Notes: generated by a model from the letters alone, not told the origin. A DNA stretch of 9,826 bases from Prevotella sp. UBA3837 (GCA_002392835.1 DGHX01000098.1:1-9826), one strand, 5' to 3'; counted from the stretch's first letter, positions 1 to 8,106 are shown. Translations and numbers: made by a program.

Positions 1-59
1 GAAGTTTTCATCTGCGCCGAAAAAAGCGGCTCACTTTTTTTCATGAGCGGCCCGCACAG
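1..59. other. Unassigned left edge, possibly the 3' end of a + strand gene
   Basis: The terminator that follows at 60-88 points rightwards, so a + strand gene should end here or just outside the window. Frame 2 is open from the edge to a TGA at 44-46, 13 bases before the terminator stem, and would give a tail ending KAAHFFS. Frame 1 is also open and runs through the terminator to TAG at 88-90, which makes it less likely. About 14 codons are too few to recognise a protein, so no product is proposed. Confidence 0.25.
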
Positions 60-88
60 AAACGTCCCAGGCCCTGGGACGTTTTTTT
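60..88 (+). terminator. Rho-independent terminator of the upstream gene
   Basis: A perfect 11-bp stem (AAACGTCCCAG at 60-70 against CTGGGACGTTT at 74-84) closes a 3-nt loop GCC, and the sequence continues as a run of seven T (82-88). The T run is on the + strand only; the - strand has just three T after the stem, so it should act rightwards. It isolates the priA unit from whatever lies to the left. Confidence 0.9.
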
Positions 89-99
89 AGTAGCGCGTT

Positions 100-131
100 T
101 TTCTCAATTTCTCAATTTCTCATTTTCTCAA
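100..131. repeat. Octamer tandem repeat, TTTCTCAA x4
   Basis: There are four head-to-tail units, 100-107, 108-115, 116-123 (one mismatch, ending AT) and 124-131, followed by a decayed pyrimidine tract to about 150. The array lies just after the upstream terminator and outside any credible gene. It is one of several short-unit arrays in the spacers of this window, each with its own unit. Confidence 0.85.
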
Positions 132-150
132 TTTCCCTTCTTCCCAGCCC

Positions 151-306
151 AAATATAGATGAAAATATAGATATTTTCGGTGCAACCAAGATTTTTACAG
201 TTTGTAACCATCTGATAGTCAGTCTCGGTGCAACCAAAATGAACGCCGGTGCAATATAGATGATTTGCCGAAAAAATATAGATGTACAGTCCCGGTGCAA
301 CCAAAA
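151..306. repeat. Interspersed two-motif repeat cluster upstream of priA
   Basis: Two short motifs alternate in this AT-rich spacer. Motif A, CGGTGCAACCAA, occurs at 178-189, 226-237 and 293-304, with a truncated copy CGGTGCAA at 246-253. Motif B, AATATAGATG, occurs at 152-161, 253-262 and 275-284, with a near copy at 164-172. At 246-262 the truncated A runs directly into B. A perfect inverted repeat, GAAAATAT-AG-ATATTTTC, spans 161-178. No coding potential is convincing on either strand. The function is unknown; it may be regulatory, a decayed element, or a local amplification. Confidence 0.7.
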
Positions 307-314
307 AATCACTC

Positions 315-333
315 ACGCGCGTGACGCGCGCGT
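315..333. other. GC-rich hairpin or palindrome upstream of priA
   Basis: ACGCGCG (315-321) pairs perfectly with CGCGCGT (327-333) across a 5-nt loop. CTC at 312-314 and GAG at 336-338 could extend the stem past a small bulge. It lies about 55 bases upstream of the priA -7 box. No T run follows on the + strand, so it is not a rightward terminator. On the - strand a T6 run comes about eight bases after the stem, too far to be convincing. It could be an operator, but the sequence alone does not show that. Confidence 0.4.
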
Positions 334-388
334 AAGAGCGTTGCAAAAAAAATAGGGCCAAATCGTAGCACATCCTGTTTTTTTTCAT

Positions 389-396
389 TACCTTTG
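389..396 (+). promoter_or_regulatory. Bacteroidetes -7 box for priA
   Basis: TACCTTTG matches the Bacteroidetes housekeeping -7 consensus TAnnTTTG exactly. No good TTTG -33 box lies at the usual spacing of about 20 bases, so the upstream element is weak or absent. The box ends only 8 bases before the priA ATG. Placing the start site a few bases after the box gives an mRNA leader of about 0-5 nt, which suggests nearly leaderless translation. Confidence 0.65.
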
Positions 397-404
397 CAGT
401 CGCT

Positions 405-2696
405 ATGCTCTACGCCGACGTCATACTGCCCGTGCCGCTCGATGCGCTGTTCACCTACTCCGTGCCACCACAGCTGGAGGAGCAGGTGCGTCGAGGCATG
501 CGCGTGCTGGTGCCCTTCGGACGCTCGAAGAGCTACGTCGGCGTGGTGCTGCGGCTGCACGACCAGCCGCCGAAGGGCTACCAGGTGAAGGAGCTGACAC
601 AGCTGATGGACCAGCTGCCCATGCTGACCGAGCAGCAGCTGAAGCAGTGGCAGTGGATCAGCGACTACTACATGGCACCCCTGGGCGACGTGATGAAGGC
701 CGCACTGCCCAGCGGGCTGAAGCAGGAAGAGGGCTACAGACCACGCACAGAGACATACATACGGCTGACGGAGGCCTACCGCAACGAGACCACGCTGCAC
801 GTGGCGCTGAACTTGCTGGCCAGGGCTGCCAAGCAGCAGGAGGCCTTCATAGCCTATCTGCAGCTGTCGCGATGGGACACCATCAGCGGTGATCAGACCG
901 ACGAGCCGGTGCAGGAGATAACGCGTGAGGAGCTGATGAACAGCAGCGGAGCCACCGCCGACACGCTGAAGGCCCTGGAGCGAAAGGGCATGCTCGAGAC
1001 ATACGAGGTGGAGGTGAGCCGACTGAACCACGACGGAGAGCCGCACCCAGAGCTGATAAAGAAGATGAGCGCGGCGCAGCAGGAGGCCTACAACCAGCTG
1101 CTCTTCGCGATGATGAAGCACCGCGTGACACTGCTCCATGGAGTGACCGGCAGCGGAAAGACGGAGCTGTACATACACCTGATACAGCGCGAGATAGACC
1201 AGCACCGACAGGTGCTGTACCTGCTGCCCGAGATAGCGCTGACGGTGCAGATCATGGACCGCCTGCACAAGGTGTTCGGCAGCCGCATGGGCATCTACCA
1301 CTCGAAATACAGCGACGCCGAGCGCGTGGAAATCTGGCAGAAGCAGCTCTCGGCACACCCCTACGACGTCATACTCGGCGCACGCTCGGCGGTGTTCCTG
1401 CCCTTCCAGCGCCTCGGGCTGGTCATCGTCGACGAGGAGCACGAGACGAGCTACAAGCAGCAGGACCCCGCACCCAGATACCATGCACGCTCGGTGGCCA
1501 TCATGACCGCACTGATGCAGGACGACAAGCAAGGGCCGCCACCGGCCATCGTCCTCGGAACCGCCACACCGTCGGCCGAGACCTACCACAACGCCATGAC
1601 GGGGAAGTACGGGCTGGTGGAGCTGAAGGAACGATACCAGGGCATAGAACTGCCCGACATACAGGTGGTGGACACCCAGGACCTGCAGCGGCGGAAGATG
1701 ATGAGCGGCCCATTCTCACCGCTATTATTAGCGCGCGTGCGCGAGGCACTGGAGCAGGGCCAGCAGGCCATACTCTTCCAGAACCGGCGCGGATGGGCAC
1801 CCATGGTGGAGTGCCGACAGTGCGGGTGGGTGCCGCGGTGCGAGCACTGCGACGTCAGCCTGACACTGCACCGCTCCATGAACCAGCTGACGTGCCACTA
1901 CTGCGGATATACCTACCGCGTGCCGACGGAGTGCCCGGCCTGTGGCAGCAAGGACCTGCGCGGCAAGGGCTACGGCACGGAGAAGCTGGAAGACCAGATT
2001 CGCGAGATCCTGCCCATGGCACGCATAGCACGCATGGACCTGGACACCACGCGCACACGTCAGGCCTACGAGCGCATCATCAGCGACTTCGCGGCCGGGC
2101 GCACCAACCTGCTCATCGGCACGCAGATGATTTCAAAGGGGCTCGACTTCGACCGCGTCAGCGTAGTGGGCATCGTCAATGCCGACAGCATGCTCAACTA
2201 CCCCGACTTCCGGGCCTACGAGCACGCCTTCATGATGATGGCGCAGGTGAGCGGACGCGCAGGGCGGAAGGGCAAGCGCGGACTGGTGATACTGCAGACG
2301 CGGCAGCCCGACCTGCCGCTCATAGACCAGGTGGTGCGCAACGACTACCAGGGCTTCTACCGAACGCTCATAGCCGAGCGGCAGGCCTTCCGCTATCCGC
2401 CCTACTACCGCCTCATCTACGTCATGCTGAAGCACCAGAAGGACACAGTGGTGGAGACGGCCAGCCACGAGCTGGGCACACGCCTGCGCCAGTGGTTCGG
2501 GCCCCGCGTGCTGGGCCCCGACAAGCCCGCCGTGGCGCGCATAAAGACGCTCAGCATACGCAAGCTGGTGCTGAAGCTGGAGCTGGGACTCGACATCGGC
2601 CAGGTGCGGCAATACCTGAAGATGGCGCAGCAACAGCTGATGCAGGACAAGCGCTACGCATCGCTGCAGCTCTACTACGACGTAGACCCACAGTAA
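405..2696 (+). CDS. priA: Primosomal protein N', replication restart helicase PriA
   Basis: PriA is a 3'-to-5' superfamily 2 DNA helicase that binds abandoned replication forks and directs reloading of the replicative helicase. The 763-residue product is slightly longer than the E. coli protein (about 730). The N-terminal 3'-end-binding domain (about 1-100) begins MLYADVILPVPL, which fits the family and supports the start at 405. Walker A is GVTGSGKT (246-253), the DEAD-like Walker B is DEEH (343-346), and motif III is GTATPS (385-390). Eight cysteines (470, 473, 479, 482, 497, 500, 510, 513) form the two-zinc region inserted in the C-terminal helicase lobe. Motif V, IGTQMISKGLDF, starts at 571, and motif VI, QVSGRAGR, is at 614-621. 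All key residues are present, so it should be active. ispG follows after 58 bases with no visible promoter, so the two are probably co-transcribed. Confidence 0.97.
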   Translation: MLYADVILPVPLDALFTYSVPPQLEEQVRRGMRVLVPFGRSKSYVGVVLRLHDQPPKGYQVKELTQLMDQLPMLTEQQLKQWQWISDYYMAPLGDVMKAALPSGLKQEEGYRPRTETYIRLTEAYRNETTLHVALNLLARAAKQQEAFIAYLQLSRWDTISGDQTDEPVQEITREELMNSSGATADTLKALERKGMLETYEVEVSRLNHDGEPHPELIKKMSAAQQEAYNQLLFAMMKHRVTLLHGVTGSGKTELYIHLIQREIDQHRQVLYLLPEIALTVQIMDRLHKVFGSRMGIYHSKYSDAERVEIWQKQLSAHPYDVILGARSAVFLPFQRLGLVIVDEEHETSYKQQDPAPRYHARSVAIMTALMQDDKQGPPPAIVLGTATPSAETYHNAMTGKYGLVELKERYQGIELPDIQVVDTQDLQRRKMMSGPFSPLLLARVREALEQGQQAILFQNRRGWAPMVECRQCGWVPRCEHCDVSLTLHRSMNQLTCHYCGYTYRVPTECPACGSKDLRGKGYGTEKLEDQIREILPMARIARMDLDTTRTRQAYERIISDFAAGRTNLLIGTQMISKGLDFDRVSVVGIVNADSMLNYPDFRAYEHAFMMMAQVSGRAGRKGKRGLVILQTRQPDLPLIDQVVRNDYQGFYRTLIAERQAFRYPPYYRLIYVMLKHQKDTVVETASHELGTRLRQWFGPRVLGPDKPAVARIKTLSIRKLVLKLELGLDIGQVRQYLKMAQQQLMQDKRYASLQLYYDVDPQ

Positions 2697-2697
2697 A

Positions 2698-2734
2698 AGC
2701 ACCTTCTATAGCATCTATAACACCTATAGCACCT
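2698..2734. repeat. Nonamer tandem repeat, ATAGCACCT-type, between priA and ispG
   Basis: Three 9-bp units lie head to tail: ATAGCATCT (2708-2716), ATAACACCT (2717-2725) and ATAGCACCT (2726-2734). A degenerate piece, AGCACCTTCT, precedes them at 2698-2707. The array starts right after the priA stop and fills most of the 58-base spacer. No terminator or TAnnTTTG box is seen in it. The unit differs from those of the other arrays in the window. Confidence 0.75.
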
Positions 2735-2754
2735 ACAAAAAAAGACAAAAGCTT

Positions 2755-4145
<1,391 letters not shown>

Positions 4146-4161
<16 letters not shown>

Positions 4162-5903
4162 CGGGTGCCCATGCGGGCCTCGACCACGTTCACCACATAG
4201 TCGCCCAGCTTCTCGCACTCGTTGATGAGGTCCATGTAGACGGTGCCTTCGGCGTAGGTGTACTCGTGGTTGTTGATGTCGACGATGTTCTGCGCCTTCA
4301 GCTGGTTGCGGAAGTTGTTAATCTCGTTCTCGATGTTGAACGTGCGGTTCACGTCGTAGGCCTCCTTGCGGCCGCTCATGAGCTGGTTCATCTGCGTCAG
4401 CGCGTTGTCCGTCAGGCCCATCATCTGGTGCAGGTGGCTGTACTGCCGCTCGTTGAAGTGGTCCTGCTTGGCGTTGTACTTGCGCGAGATGGTGCGCCCC
4501 ATGTTGAAGCAGGCATCGCCGATGGACTCCAGCTCGCTGATCTCGCGCAGCATGGCGCGGATCTTGGCCTTCGTCTCGTCGCTCAGGTGAGCGTCGCTCA
4601 CCTGCTCCAGGTATTTGGCTATCTCCAGCTCCATGTTGTCGCTGATGCTCTCGTATTTCTCTATGCGTGTGTAGAGCTTGTTGAACTCCTGGTCAATCTT
4701 CTCTTTGTTCTTGTCAGCCTTGCCCGAGCGGTCGGTCTTGCTGATGTTCAGCAGATCCTGCACCATGCCGAACATGCGCTGCATGCGCTCGGAGAATGAC
4801 TGAATCTCCTTCTGGGCCTCCAGGACCGACAGCTCGGGGGTCTTCATGAAGCCGGCGGTGATGAAGTGCAGGCGGAAGTCCTCCTCCTCGTCGACCTTCT
4901 TCGGCTTGATGACCCAGCACACGAAGCGCTCAATCTGCGGGATGAACCAGATGAGGATGCCGGCGTTGATGACATTGAACGTGGTGTGGAAGGCAGCCAG
5001 CACAAAGGTCAGCTTGGTGGCATTAGCCATGAAGACCTCGGGCGTCACGGCATCCTTCGTCATGTCTACGTCATAGCCTACCCATCCGCACACCATCTTC
5101 ACAAAAGGGTGGAACACAATCAGGATCCACAGCACGCCGAAGACGTTGAAGAACATGTGGGCCAGGGCAGCTCGCCGCGCCTGGGTGTTGGCCGACAGCG
5201 CAGCCAGGTTCGAGGTGATGGTGGTGCCGATGTTCTCGCCCAGCACCAGCGCTATGCCCTGATAGATGGGCAGTGCACCACTGCTGCACAGGATCATGGT
5301 GATGGCCATGACGGCAGCCGACGACTGCACGCAGAAGGTCAGCACGCCACCCAGGATGAGGAAGACAAGGGTGGTCCAGAACGAGCCGGTGTCAAACGAG
5401 CTGAAGAAGTTGAGCACTGTCTCGTTGTGGCCCAGGTCCATCTCGTTGCCCGTCATGCGCAGCGTGGTAAGGCCCAGGAGCAGCAGGCCCAGGCCGAAGA
5501 GGAAGTCGCCAATGTAGCGGTGCTTCTTCATGTAGATGAGGATGATGCCCACGAAGAAACCCACGTAGCTCACGATGCTGATGTCGAACGACATGCCCGC
5601 CGACATGATCCACGCCGTGAGCGTCGTGCCGATGTTGGCACCCATGATGACGGAGATGGCCTGCGCCAGGGTGAGCAGGCCGGCATTGACAAACGACACC
5701 GTCATCACGGTGGTGGCGGTCGATGACTGTACGCTGGCAGTGACGACGGTTCCCGTCAGCATGCCGGTAAAACGATTGGTGGTCATTGCTCCGAGGACAT
5801 GGCGCAGCTGGGGGCCTGCCATCTTCTGCAGAGCGTCGCTCATGGACTTCATACCAAACATCAGAAGTGCGAGCGAACCGAGGAGCTTAAAGACTATAAG
5901 CAT
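4146..5903 (-). CDS. Na+/phosphate cotransporter family protein (NptA/YjbB type) with PhoU-like C-terminal domain
   Basis: This is an inner-membrane protein of the Na/Pi-cotransporter family (SLC34-like, YjbB-like), expected to move phosphate with sodium; substrate and direction are inferred from the family. The ATG at 5903 gives 585 residues and a start, MLIVFKLLGSLALLMFGMKSMSDAL, typical of the family. It lies about 20 bases after a good - strand promoter. An in-frame extension to 6098 would start upstream of that promoter and is rejected. The two inverted family repeats each carry QSS (QSSTATT 59-65, QSSAAVM 193-199) and a GxNIGTT loop (GANIGTT 88-94, GENIGTT 222-228). Hydrophobic segments run to about residue 332. 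A charged helical cytoplasmic domain with PhoU character (about 355-575) follows. The gene converges on ispG, with its stop codon inside the last ispG codons, and no terminator is visible. Confidence 0.92.
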
Positions 5904-5925
5904 AAGTGTGATTGGTTTATGGCCG

Positions 5926-5957
5926 CAAAGGTACAAAAAAATCTTAAAATCGACAAG
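5926..5957 (-). promoter_or_regulatory. Bacteroidetes-type promoter of the Na/Pi transporter gene
   Basis: On the - strand TACCTTTG (5933 down to 5926) matches the -7 consensus TAnnTTTG. CTTG (5957-5954), one base off the TTTG -33 element, lies 20 bases upstream, which is the usual spacing. The predicted start is near 5920, giving a leader of roughly 15-20 nt before the ATG at 5903. Confidence 0.75.
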
Positions 5958-5959
5958 AG

Positions 5960-5991
5960 AAAAGGATAATATTTCGCTATAAAAAAGGATA
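5960..5991. repeat. Direct repeat AAAAGGATA x2 in the divergent promoter region
   Basis: AAAAGGATA occurs at 5960-5968 and 5983-5991, 23 bases apart, between the outward-facing promoters of the transporter gene and the rimP operon. The first copy lies immediately upstream of the transporter -33 element. The pair could be a regulator site, but A-rich sequence makes chance similarity likely. Confidence 0.3.
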
Positions 5992-6025
5992 TAATGACAG
6001 CGGGAACTATTTTTTTTGCAAAATA

Positions 6026-6057
6026 TTTGGAAGAACGGGAAAAAATGCGTAACTTTG
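6026..6057 (+). promoter_or_regulatory. Bacteroidetes-type promoter of the rimP-nusA-infB operon
   Basis: TTTG at 6026-6029 and TAACTTTG at 6050-6057 are separated by exactly 20 bases. Both match the Bacteroidetes primary sigma factor consensus, making this the best promoter in the window. The predicted start is near 6061, which leaves a leader of about 60 nt before the rimP ATG at 6123. No comparable promoter is seen before nusA or infB, so it likely serves all three genes. Confidence 0.85.
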
Positions 6058-6071
6058 CACCCGTTCAGTGG

Positions 6072-6099
6072 AATGAGGGGCTCGGCCGAGCTCCTCATT
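6072..6099 (+). promoter_or_regulatory. Leader hairpin (28-nt palindrome) upstream of rimP
   Basis: AATGAGGGGCTCGG (6072-6085) pairs with CCGAGCTCCTCATT (6086-6099). Thirteen of the fourteen positions are Watson-Crick and the other is G6079 with T6092 (G.U in RNA). In RNA the central GGCC would form the loop, leaving a 12-bp stem. It would begin about 11 nt from the predicted 5' end and finish 23 nt before the ATG. No T run follows, so it is not a classic intrinsic terminator. It could stabilise the mRNA or be bound by an operon product, since rimP-nusA-infB operons are autoregulated in some bacteria. Both ideas are inference. Confidence 0.7.
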
Positions 6100-6122
6100 A
6101 CTTATATAAAAGCATAGACGTA

Positions 6123-6593
6123 ATGATAACGAAAGAAACGATTCAAGCACTGGTGGAAGAGTGGCTCGAGAAGGGCGACTACTTCCTGGTGGACATTCAG
6201 ATGAACACTGGCGACGACCGCATCGTCATCGAGATTGACTGCGCCGACGGCGTGTGGATAGAGGACTGCGCCGAGCTGAGCCGCTTCCTCGGCGAGAAGC
6301 TGGGCGACGAGCTGGGCGACTACGAGCTGGAGGTAGGCTCGGCAGGACTGGGGCAGCCCTTCAAGGTGCACCAGCAGTATGTGAACCACGTGGGCGACCA
6401 GGTGGAGGTGCTGCTGGCCGACGGAAAGAAGATAGTGGGCACGCTGAAGAGCGTCGACGCCGACAGCTTCGTCGTCAGCACCCAGGAGAAGCAGGTGCCG
6501 GAGGGAAAGAAGCGCCCAGTGAAGGTTGACGTAGACAAGACATTCGCCATGGGCGAGGTGAAGTCGACCAGATACCTGCTGAACTTCAAGTAG
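6123..6593 (+). CDS. rimP: Ribosome maturation factor RimP
   Basis: RimP binds the free 30S subunit and helps it mature, and in most bacteria it heads the nusA-infB operon, as here. The product has 156 residues, typical of the family. The N-terminal alpha/beta domain contains the conserved signature at 69-80, LEVGSAGLGQPF, the local form of LEVSSPGLDRPL. The C-terminal Sm-like domain follows, from about 85 (VNHVGDQVEVLL) to the end, VKSTRYLLNF. The start at 6123 was chosen because it gives the normal RimP N-terminus and lies downstream of the promoter at 6026-6057. An in-frame ATG at 5994 precedes that promoter and would encode an unrelated 43-residue extension. There is no clear Shine-Dalgarno sequence. 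A 110-base repeat-filled spacer separates it from nusA. Confidence 0.95.
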   Translation: MITKETIQALVEEWLEKGDYFLVDIQMNTGDDRIVIEIDCADGVWIEDCAELSRFLGEKLGDELGDYELEVGSAGLGQPFKVHQQYVNHVGDQVEVLLADGKKIVGTLKSVDADSFVVSTQEKQVPEGKKRPVKVDVDKTFAMGEVKSTRYLLNFK

Positions 6594-6666
6594 CAGCATT
6601 GCAAGCATGAAACATTAAGTAACAGAATTGCAAGCATGAAACATTAAGTAACAGCATTGCAAGCAT
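6594..6666. repeat. 29-bp tandem repeat, two copies plus a partial third, between rimP and nusA
   Basis: The 29-bp unit begins CAGCATTGCAAGCATGAAAC and ends ATTAAGTAA. It occurs at 6594-6622 and 6623-6651 with a single mismatch at unit position 4. A third copy starts at 6652, matches for 15 bases, and then changes into the CATTAAG heptamer array. Each full unit itself contains one CATTAAG (6613-6619, 6642-6648), so the long unit may have grown from the heptamer family. It starts right after the rimP stop codon. Confidence 0.85.
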
Positions 6667-6698
6667 TAAGCATTAAGCATTAAGAATTAAGCATTAAA
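6664..6698. repeat. Heptamer array CATTAAG x5 immediately upstream of nusA
   Basis: Five head-to-tail units are visible: CATTAAG at 6664, 6671 and 6678, AATTAAG at 6685, and CATTAAA at 6692-6698. The array ends 5 bases before the nusA ATG and occupies the place where a ribosome binding site would be. The 33 bases 6664-6696 are identical to 8068-8100 upstream of infB. It is A+T rich and unlikely to fold on itself, so it may give an open, A-rich initiation region. Confidence 0.9.
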
Positions 6699-6703
6699 AA
6701 TAT

Positions 6704-7963
6704 ATGGCAACAAAGAAAGACGCGAAAGGACCCAGCATGATTGAGACCTTTCAGGAGTTTAAGGAAACCAAGAACATCGACCGCACCACGCTGGTGAGTG
6801 TGCTCGAGGAGAGCTTCCGCAACGTGCTGGCAAAGATGTTCGGCAGCGACGAGAACTTCGACGTAATCGTGAACCCCGACAAGGGCGACTTCGAGATTCA
6901 CCGCCACCGCATCGTCGTCGACGACAACGAGGTGCAGGACGAGAACAAGGAGATAGCCCTCAGCGAAGCACTGAAGATAGAGCCCGACTACGAGGTGGGC
7001 GAGGAGGTGAGCGAGGAGGTCGACTTCACCAAGTTCGGCCGACGCGCCATACTGAACCTGCGGCAGACGCTGGCATCGAAGATCCTGGAGCTGGACCACG
7101 ACGCACTCTACCAGAAGTACAAGGACAAGGTGGGCACCGTCGTCTCGGCCGAGGTGTACCAGGTGTGGAAGCGCGAGGTGCTGCTCATGGACGATGAGGG
7201 CAACGAGCTGCACCTGATGAAGGGCGACCAGATTCCCAGCGACAACTATCGCAAGGGCGAGACCGTGCGGGCACTGGTGAAGGAGGTGAACAACGAGAAC
7301 AACAACCCCCGCATCCTGCTCAGCCGTACCAGCCCCGACTTCCTGAAGCGGCTCCTGGAGGCAGAGGTGCCCGAAATCAACGACGGACTCATCGCCATAC
7401 GCCGCGTGGCACGCATGCCGGGCGAGCGCGCCAAGGTGGCCGTGGAGAGCTTCGACGACCGCATTGACCCCGTGGGAGCCTGCGTCGGCGTGAAGGGCAG
7501 CCGCGTGCACGGTATCGTGCGCGAGCTGGGCAACGAGAACATCGACGTCATCAACTACACCAGCAACATACAGCTGTTCATACAGCGCGCACTCTCGCCC
7601 GCCAAGGTGACCAGCATCACCCTCGACCAGGAGAACCAGAAGGCAGAGGTGTACCTGCAGCCCGAGGAGGTGAGCCTCGCCATAGGCAAGGGCGGCATGA
7701 ACATCAAGCTGGCCTCGATGCTCACAGAGTACACCATCGACGTGTTCCGCGTGGTCAACGAGGGCGAGACCGACGAGGATATCTACCTCGACGAGTTCAG
7801 CGACGAGGTCGACCAGTGGGTCATCGACGCCATCAAGGCACTGGGCTACGACACCGCCAAGGAGGTGCTCAACGCTCCGCGCGAGCTGCTCATAGAGAAG
7901 GCCGACCTCGAGGAAGAGACCGTCGACCACCTGCTCGACGTGCTGAAGGCAGAGTTTGAATAA
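6704..7963 (+). CDS. nusA: Transcription termination/antitermination factor NusA
   Basis: NusA binds RNA polymerase and nascent RNA and modulates pausing, termination and antitermination. The 419-residue protein shows the N-terminal polymerase-binding domain (about 12-135, with NIDRTTLVSVLEESFRNVL at 24-42). An S1 domain (about 140-208) follows, then two KH domains: DPVGACVGVKGSRV (255-268) in the first and AIGKGGMNIKLAS (326-338) in the second. The last 60 residues, with ALGYDTAKEVLNAPRE, resemble a single helical C-terminal segment. The two long acidic repeats of the 495-residue E. coli protein are absent, as in many other bacteria. The start at 6704 is preceded by the CATTAAG array. A second in-frame Met at residue 12 (MIETFQEFK) is possible but would drop 11 basic residues. 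It is cotranscribed with rimP and infB. Confidence 0.97.
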   Translation: MATKKDAKGPSMIETFQEFKETKNIDRTTLVSVLEESFRNVLAKMFGSDENFDVIVNPDKGDFEIHRHRIVVDDNEVQDENKEIALSEALKIEPDYEVGEEVSEEVDFTKFGRRAILNLRQTLASKILELDHDALYQKYKDKVGTVVSAEVYQVWKREVLLMDDEGNELHLMKGDQIPSDNYRKGETVRALVKEVNNENNNPRILLSRTSPDFLKRLLEAEVPEINDGLIAIRRVARMPGERAKVAVESFDDRIDPVGACVGVKGSRVHGIVRELGNENIDVINYTSNIQLFIQRALSPAKVTSITLDQENQKAEVYLQPEEVSLAIGKGGMNIKLASMLTEYTIDVFRVVNEGETDEDIYLDEFSDEVDQWVIDAIKALGYDTAKEVLNAPRELLIEKADLEEETVDHLLDVLKAEFE

Positions 7964-7991
7964 TGCTTGATGCTTAATGCTTAATGCTTAA
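7964..7991. repeat. Inverted heptamer array TGCTTAA x4 directly after nusA
   Basis: TGCTTGA (7964-7970) is followed by TGCTTAA at 7971, 7978 and 7985. This is the reverse complement of the CATTAAG array, so it faces the array upstream of infB (8068-8102). About 20 consecutive bases are complementary in register, with a weaker extension, and a loop of about 75 bases would lie between. It starts on the base after the nusA TAA. No T run follows, so it is not a standard terminator. Confidence 0.85.
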
Positions 7992-8017
7992 TTGGCTACG
8001 CCGTAAAAAGCACTGGG

Positions 8018-8048
8018 CATTAGGAATGATTAAGCATTAGGCATTAAG
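8018..8048. repeat. Degenerate CATTAGG/CATTAAG copies in the nusA-infB spacer
   Basis: CATTAGG (8018-8024), CATTAGG (8035-8041) and CATTAAG (8042-8048) are direct-orientation relatives of the heptamer, lying between the two facing arrays. They look like a decayed array. The rest of the spacer (7992-8017 and 8049-8067) shows no promoter, terminator or gene. Confidence 0.6.
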
Positions 8049-8067
8049 AAAAATCAGAACAACACAT

Positions 8068-8102
8068 CATTAAGCATTAAGCATTAAGAATTAAGCATTA
8101 GA
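8068..8102. repeat. Heptamer array CATTAAG x5 immediately upstream of infB
   Basis: CATTAAG at 8068, 8075 and 8082 is followed by AATTAAG at 8089 and CATTAGA at 8096-8102. The array ends 4 bases before the infB ATG. Its order, including the single AATTAAG in fourth place, is the same as in the array before nusA, and 33 bases are identical between them. The shared position suggests a copied module or a role in translation initiation, but that is inference. Confidence 0.9.
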
Positions 8103-8106
8103 AAGA

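Noticed and set aside
1..90. A real gene tail read in frame 1 to TAG at 88-90
   Set aside because: It would have to encode the whole intrinsic terminator; a stop before the hairpin is more usual.
128..388. Reverse-strand open frame of 86 codons in the priA upstream spacer
   Set aside because: It is translated repeat sequence (the same FLVAP/GCTE-like pieces recur), lies in AT-rich spacer, has no recognisable family and crosses the priA promoter.
309..1589. Long reverse-strand open frame opposite priA (426 codons)
   Set aside because: It is the antisense shadow of a GC-rich gene, with biased Leu/Val/His composition and no domain, while priA on the other strand has all its motifs.
5904..6098. 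65-residue N-terminal extension of the transporter
   Set aside because: It would read through the transporter promoter; the MLIVFKLLGSLALLMFGM start is the family-typical one.
5994..6122. N-terminal extension of rimP from an ATG at 5994
   Set aside because: The best promoter of the window lies within it (6026-6057), and the extension would precede the normal RimP N-terminus.
6594..8102. Repeat arrays as CRISPR
   Set aside because: The units are 7 or 29 bp in direct tandem without unique spacers of constant length, and no cas gene is present.
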